Numbered from the stretch's first letter, positions 11,870 through 21,091 are shown. The stretch is DNA of 64,000 nt from Comamonas sp. BIGb0124 (GCF_003752175.1 NZ_RJVF01000014.1:305695-369694), one strand, 5' to 3'. The notes: generated by a model from the letters alone, not told the origin. Translations and numbers: made by a program.

Positions 11870-12808
11870 TCAGATTTTGGTCAGCCAATGGGCATAGGCC
11901 GGGTTGCGGCCGTTGACGATGTCGAAGAAAGCCTGTTGCACTTTTTCGGTGATCGGGCCGCGCGAGCCGCTGCCGATCTCGAGGCGGTCGAGTTCCCGGA
12001 TGGGCGTGACTTCGGCTGCGGTGCCGGTGAAGAAGGCTTCGTCGGCGATGTAGACCTCGTCGCGGGTGATGCGTTTCTGCACCACCTCGATGCCGAGGTC
12101 GCGGGCGATGTGAAGGATGGTGTTGCGGGTGATGCCGTTGAGTGCGCCGGCCGAGAGATCGGGGGTGTAGATCACGCCGTTCTTGACGATGAAGATGTTC
12201 TCGCCCGAGCCTTCGCTCACGAAACCGGAGGAGTCGAGCAGCAGCGCTTCGTCGTAGCCGTCGTCCGTGGCTTCCATGTTGGCCAGGATGGAGTTGGTGT
12301 AGTTGCTCACCGCCTTGGCCTGGGTCATGGTGATGTTGACGTGGTGCCGGCTGTAGCTCGAGGTCTTGACCCGGATGCCGCGCTTGAGGCCGTCTTCGCC
12401 CAGATAGGCGCCCCAGTGCCAGGCCGCGACGATGGCGTGCACGGTGTTGCCCTTGGGCGAGACACCGAGCTTTTCGGAGCCGATCCACACCAGCGGGCGC
12501 ATGTAGGCGCTCTTCAGCCCATTGGCGCGCAGCACGTCCTGGTGCGCCTGATTGATCTGCTCGGCGGTGTAGGGCACTTTCATGCGCAGGATCTTGGCGC
12601 TGTTGAGCAGCCGCTCGGTATGGTCCTGCAGACGGAAGATGGCAGTGCCGTCCTGGCCGTCGTAGGCGCGCACACCCTCGAAGACACCCGCGCCGTAGTG
12701 CAGGGTATGGGTCAGCACGTGGATCTTGGCATCGCGCCAGTCGACCAATTGGCCGTCGAACCAGATTTTGCCGTCGCGGTCGTCCAGCGCGGAAATCACG
12801 GGTGTCAT
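11870..12808 (-). CDS. ilvE: Branched-chain amino acid aminotransferase
   Basis: A 312-residue fold-type IV PLP enzyme that catalyses the last step of Leu, Ile and Val synthesis (2-oxo acid + Glu). Seen are HTLHYGAGVFEGVRAY near the N-terminus, the PLP lysine K165 in TQAKAVSNY, and the phosphate/cofactor loop SEGSGENIFIV around 205-215, then FFTGTAAEVTPI. The length equals the proteobacterial IlvE norm. It probably forms a transcript with the zinc-finger gene after it. The start is the ATG at 12808, preceded by AAGGAC-like purines; the terminator of the upstream gene sits just before it. Confidence 0.95.
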   Translation of the reverse strand: MTPVISALDDRDGKIWFDGQLVDWRDAKIHVLTHTLHYGAGVFEGVRAYDGQDGTAIFRLQDHTERLLNSAKILRMKVPYTAEQINQAHQDVLRANGLKSAYMRPLVWIGSEKLGVSPKGNTVHAIVAAWHWGAYLGEDGLKRGIRVKTSSYSRHHVNITMTQAKAVSNYTNSILANMEATDDGYDEALLLDSSGFVSEGSGENIFIVKNGVIYTPDLSAGALNGITRNTILHIARDLGIEVVQKRITRDEVYIADEAFFTGTAAEVTPIRELDRLEIGSGSRGPITEKVQQAFFDIVNGRNPAYAHWLTKI

Positions 12809-12847
12809 GTCGAGTCCTTCTTTTTCGATCGTTGCAAGGGATGGTGC

Positions 12848-12887
12848 AAAAAAAGGCGCGGCCCGGTGCCAGGGACACCGGGCCGCG
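12848..12887 (-). terminator. Intrinsic terminator after the choice-of-anchor I gene
   Basis: Perfect 12-base stem, 12857-12868 with 12876-12887, followed on the minus strand by a run of seven T's (12848-12854 in complement). It ends the 12939-14837 gene about 50 bases past its stop and insulates ilvE. Confidence 0.9.
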
Positions 12888-12938
12888 TCTGACTGCGGAC
12901 CATTCTACGGCGCACGGCCCCGGGGTCGGCCCGGAGGA

Positions 12939-14837
12939 TCAGAAGGTCTGGTCGATGCCGAAGATCACGGTCGTGCCGCTGACTTCGTTGCCGACGATCA
13001 GCATCGGCTTGCCGTTGGGCGACTGTGCAGCGGGTACGAAGGCGAGCCCTTCCGGACCCAGGTCGCCGGCCGTGGCGGCCACGCTCTCGGTGTCCTCGGT
13101 GGTCCAGTCGGTGCGGGTGTTGAGATAGTCCTGGAACACCGGTGCCTTGGGGTCGGTGATGTCGTAGACCATCACGCCGCCCATGCGCTCGAGGCCGATG
13201 AACGCGAAGGTCTTGGTCCCGATGGTGCCGATCTCCACGCCTTCGGGCTCGGGGCCCTTGGCATCGCTGCGGCTGTCCTTGGCATTGCCTTCGTCGTGGC
13301 CGCTGTTGAAGAAATCCTTGCAGGGGATGTTGCGTTGCGGGCCGAGCATGCAGCTGTCGCTGGCGAGCATGCGCTCGAACTGATCGGCCGAGTCGAACAC
13401 CAGCTTGCCGTTGGCGTCGCGGATCGAGAACGAACGGGCGCCGTAGCTGTACAGGTTGTCGTACATGAGGCGGTCGCCGGCGTTGTCCTGCACGCCGCTC
13501 TTGTTGAACTTCACGGGGGTGCCGTCGGCGTTCTGGCGATAACCCATCGTCCAGGTGATGTTCAGGCGGCCGAGCACGTTGTCGTCGCGGCAGGTGCCGG
13601 GGCTGCCGGCAGCGGCGCCGCACCAGCCGAAGGTGGCGGGGTTGAGCAGGGCACCGGCGGCGAGCTGGGCGAGCTGCGGCGGCAGGTCGTCGCCCTGGCG
13701 GCGTGCGAAGCCCGAGGTGTGCACCAGGTGCTTGACGCGGAATTCCTCGACGAAGCCCTTGCTGGCATCGCCCTGCCAGTAGGCGGCGTTGTCTTCGCCC
13801 CATGCGCGGGCGTCGCCTTCGTTGGCCAGCACCAGGTAGGTGTTGCCGGCGGCCGTGTACGACTTGATGGCGTCGGGCAGGTAGAGCCCGCGCAGGCCGG
13901 GGAAGTTGCGGATGTTGATCGTGCCGTCTTCGTCGTTGGTGTCGAGTGCGTTCTCGAGCAGGCCGTGGTCCTTGTAGCCCAGGGGCAGCAGGTCGGTGAC
14001 CGTGGCGCTGGCGATGTCGATCTTGGCCAGGGCATTGTTTTCCTGCAGCGTGGCCCAGGCCGTGGTGCCGTCGGCCGAGACGGCGATGTATTCGGGCTCC
14101 AGATCCTGGGCGGCGCTGGCGTTGGGGCCGTAGATGCGCACGCCCTTCTGGCGCAGTTCCTGTTCCTTGCCGTTCCAGGCGCGGAAGCCGGCAAAGCGGA
14201 CGGTGGGCTTGCTCAGGTCGCTGACGTCGACGATGCCGATGGAGCCTTCGGGATCGATCTGGTAGTCGTCGCTGGGTTCGGCTTCGTTGGCCACGAGCAC
14301 GGTCTTGCCGTCGGGCGTGAAGATCAGCATGTCGGGCAGGGCACCGACGGCGACGCTGCTGATCAGCGACAGGTTGTCGGCGCGGTAGAAGGCGACCAGG
14401 CCGGGATCGGTCTTGACCGGGGCTTGCACCGCCAGAGCGACGACGCCGTCGCGCACGGCGACGCTGTTGACCTCGGACTGGGCGAGGACGGCCGTGGCGT
14501 CGAGTTCGCCGATGTAGCGCGGCGAAGCCGGATCGCTGAGGTCGAGCACGTCGACCTTGCCCTTCTGGGCATTGACGACGAAACCGCGCTTGCTGGCGGC
14601 ATCGAAGGCCGGAATCTCGGCGGCGCTGACGGCGAATCCGTTGTCTGCGCTGGTGTAGCGGCCCAGCAGCGACAGGCCGATTCTGGCGGGCGTGGCTTCG
14701 GGGGGCGTCACCACCACGGGCGGCGGGGTGACCGGGTCGTTGCCGGCATCGTGGTTGTCGTTGTCGCCACCGCAGGCGGCCAACAGGGCCAGCAGCAGGG
14801 CGGAAGCGCCACAGGCGCCGGCAAATCTGGATTTCAT
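12939..14837 (-). CDS. Choice-of-anchor I family beta-propeller lipoprotein
   Basis: A 632-residue lipoprotein: signal MKSRFAGACGASALLLALLA with lipobox Cys at residue 22, then an Asp/Pro-rich linker and a long YVTN-like propeller (GFVVNAQKGKVDVLDLS, FTPDGKTVLVANEAEPSDDY, PEGSIGIVDVSD, VLANEGDARAWG, HDEGNAKDSRSD, PEGVEIG, FIGLERMGGVMVYDITDP). This is the choice-of-anchor I domain, often loosely named alkaline phosphatase or mesenchyme-specific glycoprotein. No catalytic residue can be named. The ATG at 14837 gives the lipoprotein signal; the ORF start at 14951 does not. A possible Pho box lies 57 bases upstream, which would suit a phosphate-starvation role. Confidence 0.82.
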   Translation of the reverse strand: MKSRFAGACGASALLLALLAACGGDNDNHDAGNDPVTPPPVVVTPPEATPARIGLSLLGRYTSADNGFAVSAAEIPAFDAASKRGFVVNAQKGKVDVLDLSDPASPRYIGELDATAVLAQSEVNSVAVRDGVVALAVQAPVKTDPGLVAFYRADNLSLISSVAVGALPDMLIFTPDGKTVLVANEAEPSDDYQIDPEGSIGIVDVSDLSKPTVRFAGFRAWNGKEQELRQKGVRIYGPNASAAQDLEPEYIAVSADGTTAWATLQENNALAKIDIASATVTDLLPLGYKDHGLLENALDTNDEDGTINIRNFPGLRGLYLPDAIKSYTAAGNTYLVLANEGDARAWGEDNAAYWQGDASKGFVEEFRVKHLVHTSGFARRQGDDLPPQLAQLAAGALLNPATFGWCGAAAGSPGTCRDDNVLGRLNITWTMGYRQNADGTPVKFNKSGVQDNAGDRLMYDNLYSYGARSFSIRDANGKLVFDSADQFERMLASDSCMLGPQRNIPCKDFFNSGHDEGNAKDSRSDAKGPEPEGVEIGTIGTKTFAFIGLERMGGVMVYDITDPKAPVFQDYLNTRTDWTTEDTESVAATAGDLGPEGLAFVPAAQSPNGKPMLIVGNEVSGTTVIFGIDQTF

Positions 14838-14893
14838 CACGCGTCGTACCCTCGGGTTGTTATGGTCAAACCCGGCAAGCCTAGGATGGCGAT

Positions 14894-14911
14894 GTGACGT
14901 ACGCGTGACAG
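14894..14911 (-). promoter_or_regulatory. Possible Pho box
   Basis: On the minus strand the sequence reads CTGTCAC-GCGT-ACGTCAC, matching the two 7-base repeats (CTGTCAT) with 4-base spacer bound by PhoB. The first half is 6/7, the second 4/7. It sits 57 bases before the ATG of the choice-of-anchor I lipoprotein, the usual distance for PhoB sites overlapping -35. Confidence 0.5.
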
Positions 14912-14966
14912 CGAGGGGCGTGGCCGCGCTGCTCCGGGGAGACTCGGCCACGCGGTGCGGCAGGGG

Positions 14967-15512
14967 TCAGCGTGGTTCGCTGGATGGAGCCGCAGGCAGG
15001 GTGGTGGGTGCAGGAGCGGCAGCCGGAGCCGTGACCGCCGGGCCGGCCTCGGCGGCGGCTTCGAACGTCGCGGGACCTTCGGCCTGGGGCGTGTCGGCGG
15101 TGTCGACGGGTTGTTCGGGCCGTGTGAGTGACCAACTGGCCAGTTTGCCCTGGTGAAACTCGCAGTCGACATACGAGCCGCCGTTGTCGGTCCAGCGGAA
15201 GATTTCGGGCTGGGTGTCGGCCGGCGAGCGGGCTTCGCCCAGGCTGCGGGTCATGGCCATGACATGGACCAGACTGGCGCGCGGCTTGAGCTTGGCATTG
15301 AGCATCACGGCGCTGGCGACGTAGCCGATCGGCCGCTCGGAGGCCTTGCGCAGGATGTGCATGAGGCGGGTGAAGTGCAGCAGCACGAACATCAGCATGC
15401 CGGCTGCGCCCAGCGCGAGGCCGGGCAGTCCGTATGCGCGCCAGGCGCCGAACAGGATGACCACGGCAGCGACCGGGACCAGGATGCGTTGGAGACGGGG
15501 TGATAGTTGCAT
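14967..15512 (-). CDS. Conserved membrane protein of unknown function
   Basis: A 181-residue protein with two closely spaced N-terminal membrane helices (about 10-27 and 29-46), then a conserved soluble stretch: TRLMHILRKASERPIGYVASAVMLNAKL, MAMTRSLGEA, FRWTDNGGSYVDCEFHQGKLASWSL. The last 50 residues are Ala/Pro/Thr-rich and probably disordered. I do not recognise a named family. The start is the ATG at 15512; the longer upstream reading on this strand is antisense-like and Arg-rich. It follows the secreted-protein gene (15575-16045) by 62 bases, so the two may share a transcript after radA. Confidence 0.7.
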   Translation of the reverse strand: MQLSPRLQRILVPVAAVVILFGAWRAYGLPGLALGAAGMLMFVLLHFTRLMHILRKASERPIGYVASAVMLNAKLKPRASLVHVMAMTRSLGEARSPADTQPEIFRWTDNGGSYVDCEFHQGKLASWSLTRPEQPVDTADTPQAEGPATFEAAAEAGPAVTAPAAAPAPTTLPAAPSSEPR

Positions 15513-15574
15513 GATGGCCCCGATTGTCGCAGCACCGGCAGGCCTGGCCGCCGGACCGGGCCCGTCGGCGGGCT

Positions 15575-16045
15575 TCAGCGCGTGGAGATGCTGGGCGCAA
15601 AGAGCTTTTCGCTGCGCCAGTCGAAGCTCATGGGCTTGAACTGGTCGCCGGGCAGGCTGAATTGGCGGACCTGGTTGTTGGCGCTGCTGTGGAACTTGAC
15701 GGTGACGGTCGAGCCCGCGGCGATCGGATCGGCCGAGCCGGTGGATTCCCAGCAGCCCAGCACGCTGGCCATCTCGTCGCGGTAGGGCAGCTTTTCGACG
15801 TTGCGCACGGTGGCGTAACCCGCATCCTTGGCACAGAAGTCCAGTGGCTGGGACTTGTGGATGGCGCGGTCTTGTTTGGGCGAGAGCACGATGACGTTGT
15901 AGGAGCCGTCGTCGATGGGCGCGAAGGCCACGTAGGTCGTCAGCCGCGGGGGAACGGGAACCGCGCCGGTCTGGGCCAGTGCGGCGGTGCACGAGACGGC
16001 GGCCAGGGCGCCCAGGGTGCAGCGGGTGAGTAGGGACAATTGCAT
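15575..16045 (-). CDS. Predicted secreted protein of unknown function
   Basis: A 156-residue protein with a clear signal peptide (MQLSLLTRCTLGALAAVSCTAALA, cleavage near residue 25). The mature part contains RLTTYVAFAPIDDGSYNVIVLSP, two cysteines (C71, C98) that could pair in the periplasm, and a C-terminal FDWRSEKLFAPS. No family is recognised. A good ribosome site (GAGGAGT) precedes the ATG at 16045. It lies between radA and the membrane-protein gene on the same strand. Confidence 0.7.
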   Translation of the reverse strand: MQLSLLTRCTLGALAAVSCTAALAQTGAVPVPPRLTTYVAFAPIDDGSYNVIVLSPKQDRAIHKSQPLDFCAKDAGYATVRNVEKLPYRDEMASVLGCWESTGSADPIAAGSTVTVKFHSSANNQVRQFSLPGDQFKPMSFDWRSEKLFAPSISTR

Positions 16046-16113
16046 GAGACTCCTCGGAGGGTGGACGACAGACATAGCGTAGCGCCAAAGCGGGGCGCCG
16101 GCCTTGAGCCGGA

Positions 16114-17481
16114 TCAATCCAGGCCGCGCACCAGCGACATGGCTTCCTCGACGCGCTCGACGGCGTGGATGGTCAGGCCGTCGATCGGCTTCTTGGGGGC
16201 GTTGGCCTTGGGCACGAGTGCCACCGAGAAGCCCAGTTTGGCCGCTTCGCGCAGGCGCTCCTGGCCCCTCGGGGCGGGGCGGATCTCGCCGGCCAGGCCG
16301 ACCTCGCCGAAGGCGAAGAAGCCCTTGGGCAGCGGCTTGCCCCGCAGGCTGCTCTGGATGGCGAGCAAGACGGCCAGGTCGGCCGCCGGCTCGCCGATGC
16401 GCACGCCGCCCACCGCGTTGACGAACACGTCCTGGTCGAAGCAGTTGACGCCTGCATGGCGGTGCAACACGGCCAGCAGCATGGCCAGGCGGTCGCGGTC
16501 CAGGCCCACCGACAGGCGCCGTGGACTGGGGCCGCCGCTGTCGACCAGGGCCTGGATCTCGACCAGCAGCGGACGCGTGCCTTCGAGCGTGACCAGCACG
16601 CACGAGCCCGGCACGGGCTCGCTGTGGGTGGACAGGAAGATGGCGCTGGGGTTGCTCACGCCCTTGAGGCCTTTTTCCGTCATGGCGAAGACGCCGATCT
16701 CGTTGACGGCACCAAACCGGTTCTTGATGGCGCGCACCAGGCGGTAGGTGCTGTGGGTGTCGCCCTCGAAGTAGAGCACCGTGTCGACGATGTGTTCGAG
16801 CACGCGGGGGCCGGCCAGCGTGCCTTCCTTGGTGACATGGCCCACCAGCACGATGGCCGCACCGCCGGATTTGGCGGCCCGCGTGAGCTGGGCTGCGCAT
16901 TCACGGACCTGGGCCACCGAGCCGGGCGCGGAACTGAGCTGGTCGGAGTACATCGTCTGGATGGAATCGATGACGGCGACCGCCGGCCGTTCGGCATCGA
17001 GCGTGGCCAGGATCTTCTCGAGCTGGATCTCGGCCTGGACCTTGACCTGCGAGCCTTCGATGCCCAGGCGCCGAGAACGCATCGCCACCTGGGCGCCGCT
17101 TTCTTCGCCGGTGACGTAGAGCGTCGGGGTACCGGCGCGCTGGAGGGCGTCGACCGCCTGCAGCAGCAGGGTCGACTTGCCGATGCCGGGATCGCCGCCG
17201 ATGAGGATGACGCCGCCGGCCACGATGCCGCCGCCCAGCACGCGGTCGAGCTCGTCGATGCCGGTGGGGGTGCGGTCGACGTCGCGGGCCTCGATGTCGG
17301 CCAGCGCGGTGACCGGCTGCGCGCCCGCCAGCGAGGAGAAGCGGTTCTTGCCCGTCCCGCCCCCTTCGGCGACGCTTTCGATGAGTGTGTTCCAGGCCCC
17401 GCAGCTGGGGCATTTGCCGAGCCAGCGGGGGCTGGTTCCGCCGCATTCGCTGCACACGTAGTGGGTCTTGTCTTTTGCCAT
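16114..17481 (-). CDS. radA: DNA repair protein RadA (Sms)
   Basis: RadA is a RecA-like ATPase and hexameric helicase that extends branch migration at recombination intermediates. The 455 residues show an N-terminal four-cysteine zinc finger (C10, C13, C24, C27), Walker A GGDPGIGKST (K102), the RadA-specific KNRFG motif, and a C-terminal Lon-protease-like domain (VNAVGGVRI.EPAADLA) without a working protease site, as is usual. Length and architecture match E. coli RadA (460). It starts at the ATG 17481 and diverges from the MscS gene. Confidence 0.97.
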   Translation of the reverse strand: MAKDKTHYVCSECGGTSPRWLGKCPSCGAWNTLIESVAEGGGTGKNRFSSLAGAQPVTALADIEARDVDRTPTGIDELDRVLGGGIVAGGVILIGGDPGIGKSTLLLQAVDALQRAGTPTLYVTGEESGAQVAMRSRRLGIEGSQVKVQAEIQLEKILATLDAERPAVAVIDSIQTMYSDQLSSAPGSVAQVRECAAQLTRAAKSGGAAIVLVGHVTKEGTLAGPRVLEHIVDTVLYFEGDTHSTYRLVRAIKNRFGAVNEIGVFAMTEKGLKGVSNPSAIFLSTHSEPVPGSCVLVTLEGTRPLLVEIQALVDSGGPSPRRLSVGLDRDRLAMLLAVLHRHAGVNCFDQDVFVNAVGGVRIGEPAADLAVLLAIQSSLRGKPLPKGFFAFGEVGLAGEIRPAPRGQERLREAAKLGFSVALVPKANAPKKPIDGLTIHAVERVEEAMSLVRGLD

Positions 17482-17682
17482 GCCGAACTATACGGCGCGC
17501 AGGGGCTCCGTCGTGTGCCGGCGGGGCGCCGTCGATGCGGCCGGCTCCTGACGGTCATGCGGCCTTGGTACATTTGACGGTTTGGCCGGTTGGCCGGCGC
17601 TGCGCGGTGCCGTGCCGGCCGGTGTCGCGCCGCATGGGTGCGCGCGACGGCCCCGAGCAGGGCCGAAGCAGGATGGCCAGGA

Positions 17683-18300
17683 GTGACTGTGGTTGAGCTG
17701 ATTCGTGATTATTTGCCCCTCTGGGCCTTGCCCTGGCTGCAGGCCATCGGCGTCGGCCTGCAGATCCTGTTGATCGTGGCCGGGGCGTGGGGCTTGCGCC
17801 GTATGCTGCGCCGCCTGGTGCAGCGGCTGGGTTCACGCCACCAGATGCCGCTGGAGTTTCTGGTGCCGCTGAGCACCTTCTCGGGCTGGCTCATCATCGT
17901 GGGTGCGAGTCTGATGGTGATGGAGCGCGTGGGCGTGTCGATGACGGTGCTGTGGACCGCGATCACCGGTTTCGCGGCGATGGCCGCGGTCGCTTTCTTC
18001 GCCGCCTGGAGCGTGCTGTCCAACCTGTTCTGTGCGTTCCTGATCTTCAGCAGTTCCCCGTTCCGGGTGGGCGATGTGGTGGAACTGCTGGAAAGCGGCG
18101 ACAAGCCCGGACTCAAGGGCCGGGTGATTGCGGTGCATCTGCTGTACACCACGCTCATGGACATGGGCGGCGAGGACAGCGCAGGGGCCTATCTGCAGAT
18201 CCCCAACAGCATGTTTTTCCAGAAGTCGCTGCGGCGCTGGCGGGATTCACCCGGACTGGGGGCCTTGCCCGCGAGCACGCTCGACAACCTGGAGCACTGA
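17683..18300 (+). CDS. Short MscS-family mechanosensitive channel protein
   Basis: About 205 residues with three hydrophobic segments (about 13-30, 52-72 and 80-118) followed by the MscS middle-beta entry SSSPFRVGDVVELLESG and a partial beta domain ending YLQIPNSMFFQK. The pore helix region AAVAFFAAWSVLSNLFCAFLIF resembles TM3 of MscS. The protein stops right after the beta domain, lacking the C-terminal alpha/beta cage of MscS (286 aa). The GTG at 17683 is chosen because an AGGA lies about 10 bases upstream; the ATG at 17590 would add an Arg-rich stretch unlike an N-terminus. It converges on recJ with 23 bases between stops. Confidence 0.75.
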   Translation: MTVVELIRDYLPLWALPWLQAIGVGLQILLIVAGAWGLRRMLRRLVQRLGSRHQMPLEFLVPLSTFSGWLIIVGASLMVMERVGVSMTVLWTAITGFAAMAAVAFFAAWSVLSNLFCAFLIFSSSPFRVGDVVELLESGDKPGLKGRVIAVHLLYTTLMDMGGEDSAGAYLQIPNSMFFQKSLRRWRDSPGLGALPASTLDNLEH

Positions 18301-18323
18301 CGCCGGGGCGCGGCGGGCTCCGT

Positions 18324-20048
18324 TCAGAGCTCCGCGCCCTCGACCAGGAAACGCACCTTGCGCACGCCCTGCCATTCGTCGGCCTCGAGCCGGAAGGCGA
18401 GGCGCACGCGAGCCGGCAGGCTGTCGGTGCGGCCGAACCAGATGCCGTCGACCGGCTGGCCCTGATGGCGCAGCCGCAGGGCGAGATGTTTGTCGGCGAT
18501 CAGCCGCTGCGACAGCACATCGACTTCCTCGGAGAAGGTGGGCGGCGCGAAGCCCTGTCCCCAGACCTCGCGGTGCAGCACATCGACCATGTCGATGCGG
18601 CGGTACTCGGGCGCCAGCGGACCGTCGGTTTCCAGCCGGCGCTGCAGGCTGGCCGCATCGAGCAGCTCGTGCGCGGCCTGGGCAAAGGCCTGCTCGAACG
18701 TCTGCAGATGCTCGCGCAGCAGGGTGCAGCCTGCCGCCATGGCGTGTCCGCCGAAACGCAGCAGCAGCCCGGGATGGCGCTTGGTGACGAGGTCGAGTGC
18801 ATCGCGCAGGTGAAAACCGGGAATGGAGCGGCCCGAGCCCTTGAGCACGTTTTCCTGGCCGGGCGACTGGCTGGCGGCAAAGACAAAGGTGGGGCGGTGC
18901 ATCTTTTCCTTGATGCGCGAAGCCACGATGCCGACCACCCCTTCGTGGAAATCCGGATGGAAGAGGGTGATGGCCGCGGGCGGCTCGATGCTGCCGTCGA
19001 ACAGGGTCTCGGCGGCACGCAGCGCCTGCTCGCGCATGCCGCCCTCGATGTCGCGGCGCTCGCGGTTGATGGCGTCGAGCTGCTGCGCGAGGGCTTCGGC
19101 GCGGGCGCTGTCCTCGGTGAGCAGGCACTCGATGCCGACGGTCATGTCGGCCAGCCGGCCCGCGGCGTTGATGCGTGGACCCAGGGCAAAACCGAAGTCG
19201 AAAGTGGTTGCCGCAGGCGGCTTGCGGCCGGCGACGGCGAACAGGGCCTGCAGTCCCGGCGGCAGGACTCCGGCACGGATGCGGCGCAGGCCCTGGGCGA
19301 CCAGGCGCCGGTTGTTGGCGTCGAGCCGGACGACGTCGGCGACGGTGCCGAGCGCGACCAGCGGCAGCAGACTGTCGAGCTTGGGCTGAGGGCGCGATTC
19401 GAAGGCGCCACGCGCACGCAGCTCGGCACGCAGGGCCAGCAGCACGTAAAAGATCACGCCCACGCCGGCGATGTGTTTGCTGGCGAAGGCGCACGCCGGC
19501 TGGTTGGGATTGACCAGGACGTCGGGCTCGGGCAGCACGATGCGGCCGTCGGCCAATGCGGGCAGATGGTGGTCGGTGACCAGCACCCGCAAGCCCAGTT
19601 CGCGGGCACGGGCCACGCCGTCGAGACTGGCGATGCCGTTGTCGACCGTCAGCAGCAGGTCGGTGCCCATGGCGTGCACGCGCTCGGAGATCGGCGGTGT
19701 GAGGCCGTAGCCGTCGGTGACACGGTCGGGCACCAGGAAACGCACATGGCGCGCGCCGAGCAGTCGAAGGCCGCGCACGGCGACGGCGCAGGCCGTGGCG
19801 CCGTCGCAGTCGTAGTCGGCCACCACCGTGATGCGGGCATCGGCAGCGATGAGGTCGGCCAGCAGCCGGCCTGCCTCTTGAGCGCCGTGCAGGGTGCCCG
19901 GAGGAAGCAGGCGCGACAGGTCGTCGTCGAGTTCGTCCGGCACCTCGACGCCTCGGGCGGCATAGAGGCGGGCGAGCAGCGGGTGGACGCCGGCTTGTTC
20001 GAGCGCCCAGGCGGCGCGTGGCGGCACGTCGCGTTGGATGATTTTCAT
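18324..20048 (-). CDS. recJ: Single-stranded-DNA-specific exonuclease RecJ
   Basis: RecJ degrades ssDNA 5' to 3' in RecF-pathway recombination, mismatch repair and base excision repair. The 574-residue protein has the DHH phosphoesterase motifs: VVADYDCDGATA (D78/D80/D82), VDNGIAS, VTDHHLP (DHH at 159-161), then the DHHA1 domain with RFGGHAMAAG and the C-terminal OB-fold. The length matches E. coli RecJ (577). Its ATG (20048) overlaps the stop of the upstream gene (ATGA), so translation is probably coupled. Confidence 0.96.
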   Translation of the reverse strand: MKIIQRDVPPRAAWALEQAGVHPLLARLYAARGVEVPDELDDDLSRLLPPGTLHGAQEAGRLLADLIAADARITVVADYDCDGATACAVAVRGLRLLGARHVRFLVPDRVTDGYGLTPPISERVHAMGTDLLLTVDNGIASLDGVARARELGLRVLVTDHHLPALADGRIVLPEPDVLVNPNQPACAFASKHIAGVGVIFYVLLALRAELRARGAFESRPQPKLDSLLPLVALGTVADVVRLDANNRRLVAQGLRRIRAGVLPPGLQALFAVAGRKPPAATTFDFGFALGPRINAAGRLADMTVGIECLLTEDSARAEALAQQLDAINRERRDIEGGMREQALRAAETLFDGSIEPPAAITLFHPDFHEGVVGIVASRIKEKMHRPTFVFAASQSPGQENVLKGSGRSIPGFHLRDALDLVTKRHPGLLLRFGGHAMAAGCTLLREHLQTFEQAFAQAAHELLDAASLQRRLETDGPLAPEYRRIDMVDVLHREVWGQGFAPPTFSEEVDVLSQRLIADKHLALRLRHQGQPVDGIWFGRTDSLPARVRLAFRLEADEWQGVRKVRFLVEGAEL

Positions 20049-21091
20049 AAGGCGCGCACCTCGGCGAGGCTGGCCGAATAGCCGCGCCTGGCCTTGAATT
20101 TCTGCAGCAGGCTCTGCCAGCCCGAGCCGGCCTGGCCCTGCCAGGTCTGGCTGCGGGCGCTGCCGCCGAGGGTCAGGGTGAAGTCGCTGCGGCGGCTGGC
20201 TGCTTGCCACTCGGGGCGTTCCAGCAGGGCATCGAGTTGCTGCCAAGCCTGGGCCCAGCCATGCCAGTCTTCGTGCAGGGCGTGTTCGCGCAGGCTGTCG
20301 ATCTGCAGCACGCCGGGCGTGTCGAGCGCGACGGGGCATGCATCCTGGCCGTTCCAGTGGTGCAGGGGCAGGGCCGGGGCGCCGGGTGTCGGCGCCTGAG
20401 CGGCTTGAGCGGGCCACGCACCCGCGCCGGTCAGCACGAAGGCATTGATCGGGGGCCGCCGCTGTTCGGCCCGCCTGTCGTTGATCGGGTGGGTGTAGAG
20501 CAGCATCTGCGTTTCGTTCTGCAGCCGGCGCAGGGTCCGGGCGGCCGGGTCGGGCGAGTTGCCCAGCAGGGCGGCGTCGACGCCGGGTTCGAGCAGGCGG
20601 TCGAGCGAGGCGCAGGGCAGTGCGCGCAGCAGCTCGCCCGTCGCCAGCCACTCGCCAGGCCGGCCGGTGGCTTCGAGCGCCAGGCCGTCGTCACGGAAAA
20701 AGTCGCCCAGCGTGACGCGCAACTCCTCGGATTCTCCGGGTGTCACCGCCAGGTCCTGGGGGGGCAGCAGTCGCACCTGCTGGGTGGTGACCTGCCAGTG
20801 GCAGAGCGTGAGGCGAGCCCAGGGCTGGTCCGGTGCAGCCGGCAAGCCTTCGCGCAGGCGCTGCCAGGCCGCCCAGGGGATGTGGCCGTCGGTCGCAGGC
20901 AGGCCCAGCAGCGTGGCCAGATGGCGTTCGGCCGGCGTGCTCAGCGAGCGCTCGTCCGGCGCAGTGCGGTCGGTACCCGGCTGGAAGGCCATGCGGTCGA
21001 GCGTGCGGGCCAGGTTGGGCAGGGCCAGCGTGGGCCACAGCGCCTGGGGGGCTTCGGCGGCGCTGCTGGCGTAGGGGATCAGGACATGCAT
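20045..21091 (-). CDS. Conserved Burkholderiales protein coupled to recJ (often called phosphoglycerate mutase-like)
   Basis: A 348-residue soluble protein beginning MHVLIPYASSAAEAPQAL. Notable stretches: SLSTPAERHLATLLGLP, DGHIPWAA, LTLCHWQV, a central NETQMLLYTHPINDRRAEQRRPPINAFVLTGAG, and W-rich C-terminal segments. Homologues beside recJ in Burkholderiales are sometimes named phosphoglycerate mutase, but I see no catalytic motif to support an activity. The ATG at 21091 gives a natural start; its stop overlaps recJ's start (ATGA), pointing to co-expression. It is divergent from lolC. Confidence 0.65.
   Translation of the reverse strand: MHVLIPYASSAAEAPQALWPTLALPNLARTLDRMAFQPGTDRTAPDERSLSTPAERHLATLLGLPATDGHIPWAAWQRLREGLPAAPDQPWARLTLCHWQVTTQQVRLLPPQDLAVTPGESEELRVTLGDFFRDDGLALEATGRPGEWLATGELLRALPCASLDRLLEPGVDAALLGNSPDPAARTLRRLQNETQMLLYTHPINDRRAEQRRPPINAFVLTGAGAWPAQAAQAPTPGAPALPLHHWNGQDACPVALDTPGVLQIDSLREHALHEDWHGWAQAWQQLDALLERPEWQAASRRSDFTLTLGGSARSQTWQGQAGSGWQSLLQKFKARRGYSASLAEVRAL

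Noticed and set aside
12726..14897. 723-residue frame antisense to the choice-of-anchor I gene
   Set aside because: It reads as Gly/Val/Ala-rich shadow sequence; the minus-strand frame has a lipoprotein signal, a propeller and a terminator.
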